A DNA stretch of 64,000 nt, from NCBI GenBank assembly GCA_002150815.3, contig NDFF03000061.1, forward strand, positions 186,001 to 250,000. The letters are read 5' to 3'. Under the pieces are notes generated by a model. That model did not search any database. It was not told the DNA's origin and was given only the letters and a program-made list of their open reading frames with translations. Positions 45,062 through 57,015 of the stretch are shown here, piece by piece. The translations under genes and the position numbers were made by a program. How positions within the stretch are numbered: position 1 is the first letter of the stretch; each line of letters opens with the position of its first letter. The stretch is from Grammothele lineata (lineage: Eukaryota > Basidiomycota > Agaricomycetes > Polyporales > Polyporaceae).

Positions 45062-45752
45062 TCACGCCATAAGGCAAACGAGCAGCCATGCAATGGCCGA
45101 GAGGAAGCTGACGGCCTCCCAGAGGCTGCATGACTGACAGAAGGCGGCGAGCGGGGACAGCGCGCTGGTGCCAGAGAAGTTGTTGGAGGGGAATCTGTCC
45201 GCAGCAAGGTCCGAGTCTGTGTCTGGGAGGAGGGCGCTGCACGCAGACGATGGCGTATGATGCCGGCGTTGCGCGTGGTTTGGTTGCGCGATCCACAGTG
45301 TGCAGGGACTGGACGCATGAAAGAGGACATCCATGGGGACCCCAGCAGGCAATGGAAGATGGATGTTGCCTCTGGACGGATTGAGTACTACCCAACAGAG
45401 GGAACATTGTTGATTAGGTGGCAGTGAATGTTGTAGGTCCGTGTCTAGAACATCTGTACCTGTTTCGTAGTGGTTGTTGTGATCTTAAGAGATGAACACA
45501 ATAGGTGTGTACTAAATTACACTTACAATATTTAGGTCGTATTGGATGGATATCCGGCACAGTTGCATTACGCAACCAATTAAATTCATCGCTGTGTGCA
45601 TCGAGACGACATGACGAATTCATGAGTAACAGTACGTTGTAGACGACGTACCATGGACACGGGTCCAAAGCAGGCGCCTCGCAGGTGCCGCTGAGGGTCA
45701 GGGTCAGGGCCACCAGGGGGAAGAAGACAGAAGTCGATGGGCCGGTCCTCAT
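45062..45752 (-). CDS. candidate secreted or tail-anchored cysteine-containing protein
   Basis: Three exons are proposed, 45752-45652, 45591-45527 and 45459-45062; all GT-AG and in phase, giving 187 aa. The N-terminus TGPSTSVFFPLVALTLTLSG resembles a signal peptide, followed by TCEAPALDPCPCDEFNWL. The middle carries several cysteines (KYCTDVL, CSLCWVVLNP). The protein ends in a hydrophobic segment, EAVSFLSAIAWLLVCLMA, directly before the stop, as expected for a tail anchor or a GPI-attachment signal. The consistent phase over about 560 coding bases is the main support. An acceptor just upstream of the ATG (CTCTAG at about 45774) leaves open that this is the 3' part of a larger gene reaching toward 47.1 kb. 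I recognise no family. Confidence 0.45.
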
Positions 45753-47393
45753 CCAACGACGGAGGTCATGAACTAGAGGCAGCGGCCCTGCGTTCAGTAT
45801 GCTGGGATGTCAAGAGTGCGTCCTCCGCGTCAGGTCAATGCAGGAGTTATATCTGGGCTGTGGCGCAGGGCCACTACTAGCAGGCAGCGCGAAGGCTGTG
45901 GTGTGCATATCTCGTCCGGGGCAGGACTCCCGGGTCTGGACCGTAGCGCGGGTTGAGGGCAGAATGCGGAGGCCCCGATGTGCGCGGAAACACGCCCCGG
46001 CCGGCGTTATGAAGACTGATAGTGGGGTGTGTCGAGGTGTGCAGAGCGTTTCCAGCTTTCAGGTGACCCTCCACGAGGCATGTGGTCGGACGGTCCATGG
46101 CCCCATGGCCCATAGTCGCTTACCATGATTGCAAACGCAGGCGTACATCTGTAGTAGTATGTCAGTGTCGTACTGAAGGAGGGCTAACAGACAATGCACT
46201 ACGTATCAGCGCCGTTATCCGGGTGCTTAGCGCACTGACAATCAATGCTGACCTCCGAGTCAAGAGCCAGCGTGCTGTCAGCGAAGCCTGAGCGATGTTT
46301 GCACTGGTGCCTCCGCACTTAAAACGCGCCGTCTCGGCCGAGCCTTGTAAGTGTGAGAAGAGCGGGTGCTACTATCCGAGCGTCACAAAGGCCGCGAGGC
46401 CGGGGAGCTGAGGAACGCGTGATGGTTCAAGTTCACTGGATGAAGCATTGATTGCAGGGTCTGGGAGATGACTCGGGAGAGGGTGAACGCCTCCCAGGAG
46501 GCATAGGAGGGGCTGTTGAAGTCTCCGAAAACAGCAATGGTACAAGAGAAACTCACGTATCGACTCTATCAAGCTATTGAAAAGACAGGTCGCTATTTTC
46601 ACCGGTCAACTTCAAATGTCTGATCTCCGACAACTTGGAGCAGCCGTAAGGCGGAATCGACGTCCCCGTATACCTGGATGGGCGGGCCGCGGGCAGGCAG
46701 CCGCATTCCGAGTTGAGGTTCCTATTACTTGAGGAATGCAGAGGTGCCAGTTGAAGGATCGCAAGGGCATTGACAGAAGGTATGATGCTATCGAACTTGG
46801 GCTCTGCCGAATGCATGTGGCGTGGAGGAGGCAAGGTCAGACCGAGCGCCAGTGACAGGCGCCAACGAAGTCCCTGAGGAGGCGAGTTCGGGCGCCTGTA
46901 CGGTACGCCCATACTCTCCCCAACCGGCGAGACAGCCGGGACCAGGAGTCCGAACCAGGTGCCTGAACTTGTCGCCTGCTGGGCCTGCTCGATCCCTCCC
47001 ATCTCGGAGTCTGGCCGGCCTGAATCAGCCCCAATTCCTGGTAGCAGCAGCATACGCTTATCCACGTCCAGGACGTGTAACACTCGACGCACTGCGAGCG
47101 CGGCGGCCACTAGGACCCGGCGACCCCATCGTGACGAGGCCTGGGCCCGCCGGACCGACTAGTACTCTCATACCAGCAGGTCACGTAGGATGACCATAAC
47201 TAGTAGGTGCACACAACGTCCTCATGTTATCGAAACTTACAACCGGAACGATCCTTCGGCGCGCTGGCAGGCGCGTTGCAATGTGGATGTGAACGGCCGC
47301 CAGTAGTACACATGATCTCGCCTTCTAGACCGCTAACTTCTCATTACTGTCCTTACTTCGTATTATAATACGGACAGAGGCTTCTGTGATCAA
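45753..47393. other. intergenic or upstream exons of unknown gene
   Basis: This lies between the candidate secreted protein and F-box-like gene D. A 178-codon minus-strand frame ends at 46574 and contains hydrophobic and Ser/Pro-rich text (SVNALAILQLAPLHSSSN). A second short frame follows at 46602-46372. They might be upstream exons of the candidate gene, but I cannot build a convincing splice path. Confidence 0.4.
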
Positions 47394-49046
47394 CTAGCTA
47401 TAGTAGTTGACGCATGCGTTCGGGAAACAGTGGTCCATGAACTCTTGAACGGGCTCCGGGAAGAGAACGTCCGGATCCTGCCAGTGCCCCTCAGGGCCAA
47501 ACAAGTGGTCGTACACATTCCCCAAAGTCAGTACGTCTAGGGTTTTGTGCACTGGGAGCTGACCAAAGCCCTCGGCCTTCATGGCAGAGACGGAATTCAG
47601 TAACTCCACGTTCTCGATATACGCTTTCTCAAGATAAGACCACTGCTCTGCGAGCACAACAAGGGAGCGCGCTGTAAGCGTCAGGTTTGTGTCATACACG
47701 ATTGGAAACTGAGGCGAGGGTCGGACTCGGAAGCTGATGCTGAGGTTGCGAAGCGATGGCCAGGCGGCAGCCATGGCGGCGAACGCGTCGTCCGTGAGCG
47801 CGCACGTCCCGGGGCCGTGAATATCAAGTTTTTGGAGGGCGTGCGCGGTGTAAAGAGGCCGGAAGATGTCGGCAGAGAATGTGGGGCACGTAGTAGTGAG
47901 CTCGGGAGGTAAGAAGTGGGCCGTGAGGGCGCGAAGGGCGGGCCATTCGGGAGCCTTCGAACCAACTCGACGTATGAGCTCCTCAATGTCCGTGGCATAC
48001 GCCACGTCGCTTAGCTTGATTTCGATATGTTTGAGATAGGGCGAAGAGATGGACGAGAGGACGAGACTAGAGCACGAGGTACGTGAATTAGTTGAAACCT
48101 CGAGCTCCTCCCAGAGGTCAAGTGTCTCAAGCGCGGGGAATCTTCCGTTGTGACTGGGTTGGCCCAGAGCCGTGTCCATCTCTTCCGCTGAGGTGCCGCG
48201 TTGGAACATGATGATCAAGGATTTGAGCGACGACAGCCGCGAAAGATGGCCAACGGCGACCGGCGAAACTGGGAACTCTCGCAGGGAGACGCACGATAGA
48301 TCGTGGAGAGACAACAGCGTGGACTCGAGTGATCGGCAAGCGGCAGGATACATGGATCGAGTCAGTTCGGCGCCACTGAGATTCAATTCCTTCAAAACGG
48401 GCCCAAAGAATGTGCCAAAGCATTGCAAGGAGGGCTTGACGGGCTCTGTGTCGTAAAGCGGATACGATGTGGGAAGGCGGCTAAGAACCGTATTCAAGGA
48501 TGGGAACAGGAGAGTGCTCCCTAAGGCAGCGGAGATGGATCGCAAGACTGACGTTTCCACCCGGTACCCAACCCAATAGGGAAAGCCAGGAAGCCACCCA
48601 GGAGTAGCTTGGACATTGATCGCCTTCACGCGCGACGCATAGTATTCCAGAAACCGCTTAAGGTCCTTGATCTTTACAGGACGTTTTAACTTCTGGCGAA
48701 CTGGTGAGCTGAATGATGTATTTTCTACTGATTCCTAGCCACTCACCTCGATTGTACGCTCTATCTGACTCTCATCAAGTCGGTCGCGTCGGTTACCCGC
48801 TTGATGGTTTCTCTTGATCACAGCCATCTCCGGCGTCCATACATCTGAAGGGAGAGTCCAGAGAACGACGGCGGGGTGCGGGATTGTCGACCAGGCGACA
48901 TTCAAGGCCAACTCTTGAAGTAGACGGCATGTTCGTGCAAGTGCAGCGGCTGTCGCAGTTCTGGCCAGGTGATGGTGGGGCCTGCCCACCCTGGAGAGGA
49001 TCATGGAAAGCAGCTCGACAGGGAGGTCGAGGAAACCGACTCCCAT
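47394..49046 (-). CDS. F-box-like/leucine-rich protein, paralog D
   Basis: Two exons are seen, 49046-48747 and 48692-47394, with a 54-nt phase-0 intron; the product is 532 aa. Exon 1 begins with the family start MGVGFLDLPVELLSMIL and contains ARTATAAALARTCRLLQELA and IPHPAVVLWTLP. It differs from paralogs A-C in lacking their FYLFPPG signature. Exon 2 has leucine-rich segments (LKSLIIMF, LQKLDIHGPGTCALTDDAFA) and ends EPVQEFMDHCFPNACVNYYS. The acceptor was chosen because the alternative CACCAG acceptor gives an immediate stop. It is the intact counterpart of the dead gene at 9134-9650. The expected role is an SCF-type substrate receptor, known only from the family. Confidence 0.83.
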
Positions 49047-49860
49047 GGCAAGCGCGAGCGAGAGAGTTGTGAGCGCGGCGACGGCGAACCTGGAGGATGG
49101 GGCGGAGGTGGTGAACAAGGACGCTACGCGAGGCTCCAGAATGTAGTAGAATATGTATACGCCGCAGCGGTCATCGCCAGGACGCTTTGTCCTGCCACCC
49201 GTTGCCCTGCACACTCTCCTTGAACATGCAAGCGGTATCCTGGTCTTGGCTCGGAGCCCGTAAGAACAAAAGGATAGACCAAGTTCCAACTATTGTGCGC
49301 AGCGGCCTCCGGACGCTTTGTCCAGGGTAGCTTCCGAGGTTGATGATTCAATTAGCCTCCTGGTCTACTGGCCATGGCGAAACAAAGTCATTGCACAGAG
49401 ATGCCCTCGTAGGCCGGATTTTGTAGTGGTCGGCTCTGTATATGTGCGTCATAAGCGCCACTGGGGATCCTCCATGCAACCTGCAATATTTTTCATAAAC
49501 GTCTTCCCAGGTACTCAGTAAGAGAACAGACTTACGAGCCCTTCTATGCCGCAATCTCGTTGAGCTCGAAATATAGACGGCGCTACATACGTCAAGTGAC
49601 GTAGAGGTCGCATATTTAGCGGTGCACCTCTTACCGTGACGCTCCCAGCGCGGCATATATATCGATCAGTGTCATTCTTTTCGTTCTGAGGGTCCGACAT
49701 CGAGACTTGGACGTGACTCGGCGTGAGTCACTTGGTCACTCTGGGCACGCGATCGGCCAACTCCGGCATGGACCACAATGCGATCCCGTGAACCTGTCGA
49801 AGTAGATCGGACGCTACGGCACGAAGGCATGAACAGCGAGTACCGCTGTAGCATATCGGT
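49047..49860 (-). repeat. D-type promoter block, right copy (inverted)
   Basis: This is the reverse-complement match of 8370-9133. It carries perfect GGACGCTTTGTCC motifs at 49180-49192 and 49311-49323, each the reverse complement of GGACAAAGCGTCC. Limits were judged by eye. Confidence 0.7.
49151..49192 (-). promoter_or_regulatory. family promoter of gene D
   Basis: On the minus strand GGACAAAGCGTCC (49192-49180) is followed by GTATACATAT (49160-49151). The second box lies about 114 bp before the ATG at 49046. This is the same arrangement as at genes A, B and C. Confidence 0.5.
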
Positions 49861-50374
49861 TACAGAATCAGACCAACTTCATAGTTTGAGGGGAGAGCAA
49901 GCATACGGACGTTTTACATTCATGGCAATTCTCCGTGTCAATGCCGGGCAGATTGCCCGACTCGGAGTAGTAGAAGGCTGTACACGAGCCTTACGAACGA
50001 TGTGCTGGCTTTTCGTGTTGCATAATTCACTCGTTCTTAGCGGCCCGAGACGTTCAACACACAGTGCCAGACTCAGCATGAGGCTGCCAGGAGCGTATGA
50101 GTAGAAGCAAGGGGACACAGAAGACCGTCGCCGCCAGCAATCACGGTGAAGTCTAAGAGATTATATAAGCAACTGCACGCGTTAGCGGCCCATCATCCAT
50201 CATCATCCGTCCTCCCTTTATGATATACGAGCGAGTGGTACGACTGGACTCGCCTCACCCACCGCACTCTCCGATAGATATACTGCGATTCAATGCCTTT
50301 TAATATTGTTCGCTGCCCTTAGTCATTACCCACAATTTCTATATTCAGTCATCCAAGCAGCGGATGCAACCCCG

Positions 50375-51984
50375 CTACCAGTGAAGTAATACGTCATCCG
50401 GCTCTGCGTTAGGGAAAATGCGTCCTAAGAACTCCTTCACAAACTCCGGAGGCTCCTGATGTCCATCGTGTATTATGCCGTTGATATCGACGAACGTCAC
50501 GGTGAAGTTCTTGTTGAATGATAGATACCCCAAGGACTCGTTCTTTGGGAGCCGACCTAGATCTTCGGTGGTCAACGCGCTGACGAACTCCTCGAACTCG
50601 AACCGCAGGAGAGGGCCGAAGGAGGCGTACACAAGCCTCGGACAGTTGTCTGCGAGAGCGACAAGCGACCGTGGGGTGAGTACCACCTGGTCCTCTGAAC
50701 TCCAACGATCTGAAAACCCTAGTTCAAGGTCTAAGTGGCGCAACGACGGCCATGCAGAAGCCATGGCCACGACCACGTCGTCCGAGAGCGCACAGTCCGC
50801 ACGGCCGATAAAAGAGAATCTCTCGAGGGGGATAGGGTAAAGCGGTTCGAAGGCGCCGGGCGAAAGCGTGATCTTGTTTATCCCGGAATCATGGTCGAGC
50901 TTGACAGAGCGGAGTGCGGGCCAGTCGGCAGCCTTCACACTGATTTGACGTATGAGATCCTCCACTGGTCTGCTACCTCGCACGCAGCCCAGGCTGACCC
51001 CCAGGTGAATAAGATTAGGCGAAGAGATGGCTGAGAGGAGGAGACAGGAGCATGGGGTACTGAGGTCGACTAGCATATTCTCGGTGAGGCTGAGCCTCTT
51101 CAACGCCGGGAAAGTGGTGTCGATGCCTATTTGGTCCAGAGCGGCACGAAGCTCGTCCACCGTCCTATCGTATGCAAGCGTTATGTGCATGTCGTGAAGC
51201 GATGACAGTTGCGAGAGATGAAGGAGTGCATCTGTGGAGACTGTATGATAATTCAGCTCTAGATAGGAAAGCCGGTGCATGCTGAGTACTGTGTGTGAGA
51301 TGGACAGCGAAATGGCGGGGTGATCTTCGTTGTGAAACAGGTTACGGGTTACGAAGCATAAGCTGCCCAGCTGTGCAGGGAGAAGGCTGTTGAGGGTTTT
51401 CAAACCACCTGGAGTATGAAGGTCGTGCATTGTGTTATACCACAGCTGGTCCGGTGAGCAAGTGGCGACGCTCTCGAAATGCTGGAGGGATGGGAACACA
51501 TGTTCGGTCCCCAATGCGGCCAATAGCGATTGCCACGCCGCCGGTTCTATAGCGTAATAACGCCTAGAATGGGTGTTCATCTTGATCTCCTGGACACGCG
51601 CCGCGAATCGTTGACGGAACCGCTTGAGATCGTCTCGCTCGAGGGGCCGAGCGAAGGACTAGAGAACTGGTAAGGACCAGATGATGCGGTCTAATCAATT
51701 GGACAGCTGCTTACCATTGTGAACGATGCAAAGCGTCCGCCCTCCCAGCGCTCGTCAATCTTCCCTAGCCCGTGTGGAAGAAGGTAGAATATGACGGCGG
51801 GATGAGGAATAAGCCTCCAGACTACATCCAGTGCTGTCTCGTGAAGGCCGAGGCACGTACGGGCCATTGCGGCCGCGGTTGTCATGCGCGCGTGATATTC
51901 ATAATAGCCATCTTCATTCCAGCCTGCTTGAAATAGAATGCGGTCGTGGAGCTCCGCAGGGAGGTTGACGATACCAACACCCAT
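50375..51984 (-). CDS. F-box-like/leucine-rich protein, paralog C
   Basis: Two exons are seen, 51984-51715 and 51658-50375, with a 56-nt phase-0 intron; the product is 517 aa. Exon 1 starts MGVGIVNLPAELHDRILF and includes ARTCLGLHETALDVVW and IPHPAVIFYLLPHG. Exon 2 starts SFARPLERDDLKRF, identical in layout to gene B. The leucine-rich part includes LNYHTVSTDALLHLSQLSS and TFPALKRLSLTENML. The C-terminus has FLGRIFPNAEPDD. The likely role is SCF substrate recognition by family analogy. It lies upstream of gene D in the same orientation, the mirror image of the B and dead-D pair at 6.3-9.7 kb. No breaks were seen. Confidence 0.85.
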
Positions 51985-53998
51985 GGCGAGCTCGTGCGAG
52001 AAGGTTGTAGTGGCGGTAGCGAGAGGCGATAATAGTGAAGGAATGGGGAGCGGGGATACAGTAAGGAATTCGACGCAGCGGTATTTGTATACACGGCTGT
52101 CGCACGAACTTCGCTTTGTCCCTGCACCACTGATGCTTTTGCTCTCGTCTTGGACTGGCAAGCAGTGCCATCACATCCTTCGGCTCCGAACTCGGACCCA
52201 CAGGCAAAGCTTCCGCTTCATAGTGCGTGACGTGCGGTTATTGTGCTCCTTGTCCTTTGTCTCGAAGGAAAGTGTGAGCCCGATAGTTCGATCGACTTGG
52301 CTTATCAACACGGACATTGCACGGGCGAGTGTAGACAGCAGGAGGCCACGAGGTCTGTGCTTGCGTCGATTAGGTCGGGGCAGCGATATAGACCATCGAG
52401 GCTGGTACGCACTCACAGACAAGCTCGCGAATGGCCAATGTGCGAGGCACAAATTCACAGGACAAAGCCCGCACCGACTCACCTGTCCACACGGCAAGCG
52501 CTTCGGTGACATTGGCATCACCATAAACTTCGAGTATTCCGCCCTCCTGGGAAACACAGACACTGGCAGACGGTTAGAATATCTAATTCAGGGTACCAAA
52601 GTGATTGTACGCGCCAGAGGATGTTGAGCTTATAAACGAGGTGTGCGAGCTATACGTATATCATCCACGGACTGGGGTTACCCCGCGAAGTTTTGATTGA
52701 TATGAGGCACGGGCGCTTCACACTTACAAACGTCGCCTTGGATGAGGCTGACAGTTGCCACGGGTAACATATGTCCTGGCGGCCTTTGCGCGCCATGTCG
52801 TCCGTCGACCGATATGGGCCACGCGTGGTTAGGCTTAAGAAGGCCGTGGAGGAGCTGCCGGAGGCACGGGTCACTGAGCCGCCATAGACGAAAATATATG
52901 CAGGAAGTAAAGCGGGAACATATCTGTTACGATTCGTGCGAGACCGAATTTCCCATCCTTGATGGCACGTAACTTCCGAGTCAGTGAAGCATCACGATAT
53001 CGTCGCCCGCGCGTGCGGTCCCCCGAGTCCAGCCGCTCCACGGTTTCGTTTGATCAACGAACGGCAGTCCTGAGGTGTCTGAGTCATTCCGAGTACACAC
53101 CGGACTCGTAATCAACGCTACCTTCTTGCAATATCCGCGGCTTTGGTGAGACAGAGTATCCGAGGTTGAAACGAGGCCGCTGTGCTTGCAGGGAACTTCA
53201 CGGTGATGTATGACTTAGCGTCTGCAGCACATGTAGTCGTCGTCGGACAACCAGGTCCCACACTTAACGCAAAGCTTTGCATGGGGAGGCAGCTCACACC
53301 AGGGAGGTAGCACCGGAGATTTACTCAGGCCGAGATTCATTTACATGAGGCTGTTAAGGCCTACAATAACGTAGAATAAGCGAGAAGGCCATGGCGCCGA
53401 GTACAGCCTGAGAGCCGAGGAGCACAAACTTACTGTCGGGGTCATGGTTGCCTGTCATTGCATGAGAGAGCTACTCATACGTCGCGTTTTTGTGGCGACC
53501 TGCCTCAGAGATATATAGCATAGAGTTCTCAGTTGCAGTTGTCTTGTTTTGCATCACTATCGAAAAGCGTGAATACAGTTAGCCTCGGTTACGGCGCCGC
53601 TAGCAGGCGAATAGACTCACAGATCTCGCATTCCAAACTCCAATCAATAGGCGATATGTACGCACTACATTGGGGGCACGATACACAGACATCGCTAGAA
53701 CATGGACGCGTAGAGGTTACAGTGCGGCGCGCCCTGTATACATCCATTGCTGAATATCAATCAGTATCATCGAAACTTAGTCATACGTCGGATGAAGGCC
53801 TGAGCAACAAGTGGCGCGCTGGCCAGGTACAGGATCAGACCGATACCTGAAGGGGGAGGATGATGGCGTTTTGCGTATATTCGCTGATAAATCAAGATTC
53901 CTACACGCGTCGATCCTCATAAGTCGCGAGCGGATACTTACTCCGACCACCGAACCAACTTCAGCTCCCATAGCACCGACATAGATCGACACGGCAGC
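51985..53998. other. intergenic region
   Basis: Up to about 52900 this is the upstream part of duplication unit 3. From there to Utp3 no gene is supported. A TATA-like ATATATAG near 53510 on the plus strand is followed by an open frame (53533-53850) that lacks an ATG start. Confidence 0.5.
52081..52121 (-). promoter_or_regulatory. family promoter of gene C
   Basis: On the minus strand GGACAAAGCG (52121-52112) is followed by GTATACAAATAC (52092-52081), about 108 bp before the ATG at 51984. The 3' half of the first box is diverged (AAGTTC instead of TCC). Confidence 0.45.
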
Positions 53999-56419
53999 TC
54001 AAAGCCGGACGCTCTTGACTGTCTGCGAGATACCGGTGCGCTCGCCGCTGTAGTGCGTCGCGTCGACCCCGCCCTTGAACACAGCGCGCTGGGACGCGAC
54101 GCGCTTCTTGGCCTGCTCGTACTTCTGGCGCTTCTTGACACGCGGGTTCCGGACGCTCTTGCTGCGCGAGGGCGTGAGGCCCTTGTTCTTAAGGATCGCG
54201 CGAGTGAGAGCGCGCGGGCCGCCGTCGGCCGTTTCGTCGTCGACGTACCTGTAGCGGAGTCGCCGAGAGTTAGTATCTGTCTCAGGAGAGATAGGAGAGG
54301 CACGAAGGCGCACCGGGCAGCGGCAGCAGCGGCTTCGTACTCTGCCTTTTTCTTCTCCTTCGCCTCCTTCGATACCCGCCGGACGAGATCGTAGTAACCA
54401 TCTTCGCCCTCACCCTCACCCTCACCTTCGTCTTCTCCCTCGTCCCGTCTCCGCTTCTTCCCTTTCTTCTCCTTCTCCCCCAACTCAAGCTCGGGATCCG
54501 CATCGTCCAAATCATCCCCCCTCCCCTCCCTCTCCCTTGCCTTCGCGACCTCCCTCGCCTTCCGCGCCTCGAGCTCCCTCTTCCGCTCGCGGTACGGAAT
54601 ATCGTCGTCACCGCCCATCGCCCCCGCGCGTGCGCCGGCGCGGCGCGCAGAGGTGCCCTCGATCCGCGCGACGTGGAACCGGAGCGACTTGCGCCGCGCG
54701 GACTTGTCCTCCGCGTCCGCGCCGTCGAGGGATGCGGCCTCGCCGTACACGTCGACTTCGTCCGTGGGAGGTGCCGGCTTCACTTTGGCTTTTACCTTCG
54801 CCTTTGCCTTCGACGAAGAAGAAGAGGGAAGCTCGGGCTCGACGAGGTCGAAGACGGGCGTTGGGGCTTTGTCCGCACTCTTGCGCTTCTTCTTGGGCGG
54901 CTCGGACCCGTCTGCGTTCTTAGGCTTACGCTTCGCCTTCGCGCCCGCGGCCCCATGCGCGTCGATGAGCGCATTGGCGTCGCTCAATAACGCCTCAAGC
55001 TCGCCCTGCTCCAGGAGCTTGCCCTTGCCCTTCTTCTTGAGCGTGTTATCTCCCGCCCAGAGCGCCTGCGCGTCCGCGCGCCAGTCCCCGGCCGTACCCT
55101 CCTCCTCGCCGTCGCCGCCGGATAGGCTGTCAAGCTCGGAGTCGTCGAGGTCGAAGTCGGAGGAAAGCTCAGAGCCAGCGTCGGACGCGGCAAAGTCGAG
55201 CTCCTCGAGCGTGTGTAGGGCCTGCTTGAGCGAGAGAAGACGGCCGAGGACGGGGTGCGCGGAGAGGAGGTCCGGGCGCTGGGCGTACTTGTCTGACGCG
55301 CGGAGATGGAGGTAGAAGGCGAGCGTGGTGGTGTAGGTGAGTAGGGCCTCTGCGAGGGGTCGAGAGAAGGGGTTAGAGGGAGAGGAAAGGAGAAAACTGG
55401 GGCAGACGCACGGTAGTGCAGGTGCATCATGCTGAGACTCAGCGAGTTCGGGTCCTCATTCTGCAACCTGTCACAATATAGTCAGCATATTGCATGATTT
55501 TACCCCGCATGTAAACGTACTTCTCAATCTTCGCCTTCGTCTTAACAAGACTATAAGCCACGTCGTCCCAGTCGTTGGCTAACGCCAGGGCTTCAGGGTT
55601 CGTTTTCTCAAGATGCCGCAGCAGCGACTGTTTGTCCTGAGGCAGCTGCTGGACGACCGGCTCTGAAGGCTCCTCCACCATCCTAACCCACAAATATCGT
55701 CAACCACCACATCTATAACTCAAGAGCAAAACGCACCCATCCGCATCATCATGCGAGCCCTCCTCGACGTCCCCTAGCCCAAAGTCATCGTCCGCCATAG
55801 CGTCACGCGCCTTCGTCTGGAGCCGGCGGGCCTCCTGCTCCTCGAGCTCGTGCGCCTCCTCGTCGTCCGACTCGATCTCCCCCGCGTTCGACGCGTAGTA
55901 CGCGGACTTCTTCGTCCCCCAGCCCTCCTCCTCTTCCGATTCGCTTTCCGACGAAGACGAGGACGAGGAGGGCGCGTCGTGCTTGCCACCCTTCTTGCCC
56001 TTCTTTGTCTTGCCCTTCTTCTTCTCCTTGGCGGCGGCGGCAGCCGCGGCGTAGTGCACGTCGTCAATGTCGTCGTCGTCGCCGTAGTCTTCCCCGCCGT
56101 ACTCCTCGTCGTCTTCTTCCTCGGACGAACCGTCTTCACGCATGCCTTTCAGCGCAAAAACCTCATCCTCGTCCCCGCTCTCCTCCCCGCCCACGTCCTC
56201 CCCCTCCAGCAGTATCCTATCCCTAGACGAATGGACTAGCACGAAGTCAGAACCCCGATCGGGTAGCGTATTGTAGCGGAGGGAGTACGCACACTGGTCC
56301 TCCTCATCCATGGGAATATCGTCCGCCGTCCTCCATCGTTTCATTTTACTGTCTCTGCGGTCGACGCCGCGCGGCTTCGACTGCGCCGCCTTCGCTTTCC
56401 CTGACCGACGGCGAACCAT
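53999..56419 (-). CDS. UTP3: U3 small nucleolar RNA-associated protein Utp3/Sas10
   Basis: Five exons are seen: 56419-55737, 55682-55521, 55467-55412, 55349-54314 and 54248-53999; the product is 728 aa. The N-terminus is basic (MVRRRSGKAKAAQSK) and soon becomes strongly acidic with long Glu/Asp and Ser runs and a Lys-rich patch. The Sas10/Utp3 core begins near VQQLPQDKQSLLRHLEKTNP and runs through HPVLGRLLSLKQALHTLEEL. A long charged, low-complexity linker follows. The last exon is the diagnostic Sas10 C-terminal domain: TRAILKNKGLTPSRSK, NPRVKKRQKYEQAKKR, YSGERTGISQTVKSVRL. Utp3 is a component of the SSU processome required for 18S rRNA maturation in the nucleolus and is linked to silencing in yeast; both are known for the family. 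The start is supported by the conserved basic N-terminus. Confidence 0.93.
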
Positions 56420-57015
56420 GGCGACAAGATGGTGTGAGGTGCGAGACCAGTACTAGTAGTAGGACTGGTGACGGAAGCAGAGCGCGGACGAGTTGGAGGA
56501 GTTCTGAGCAGGCGGATCTCGATCGCAAACATGCAAAATCTCGAGCGGGCCGCGTGCGGCGAGCCACGTGGGAGGTCCTTCCAATAAGGGAATAAGCGCG
56601 CACCAGGAACATATTCTGCCCCGTCGTGCTCGTACGTCTAGACGTTGGCATTGTGGTAGTTCATTGTCGCAAGGCAAACGGACGAACATCTCAGGAATTC
56701 GAATATTCATACGGCTTTGAGATCAAGCACTTTGATTACCATGGCCGCTCAGGCACTCCCAACGTTTCCTCGAGCCGCCGGCATCAGAGAATCAACGTCC
56801 CCGGTCGTTGACTCCCAATTCTTGAAACGAGCAAATCCCTCTAAGTGATTGTGAGCCAACGCCGAATAAACAGAATACTATAGTACTAGATGCGTGGGGA
56901 GAACGCGCTATCGAAGTCGCGGCTCTACAAGCCAAACGTGAAGTTCTCTTCAGCTCCCTCATCCTTCAAAGCAAAACGTAAAACACACACTTCTCACAGC
57001 CCACAAACACCCCCT
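56420..57015. other. Utp3 promoter and MRPL20 3' region
   Basis: No further gene is seen. The interval is compact and separates two genes on the same strand. Confidence 0.5.

Larger units (their letters stand above)
49047..50374. other. spacer between genes D and C, inverted match to 7892-9133
   Basis: The spacer contains no supported gene. It includes the promoter block of gene D and the 3' flank of gene C. It matches the left copy in order and, over about 49340-49860, at high identity. Confidence 0.55.
49930..52900 (-). repeat. F-box-like duplication unit 3 (inverted)
   Basis: The unit is collinear with units 1 and 2 when read on the minus strand. It contains far-upstream DNA with CCACGCGTGGCCCATAT (compare CTACGCGTGGCTCATCC near 5404), the promoter boxes, gene C, and the 3' flank ending at AACGTCTCGGGCCGC. 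Coding similarity between C and B is only moderate, so this is an old copy. Limits are approximate. Confidence 0.65.

Noticed and set aside
53533..53850. 105-codon plus-strand frame behind a TATA-like sequence
   Set aside because: No ATG at its start, no recognisable features, and it overlaps no conserved element.
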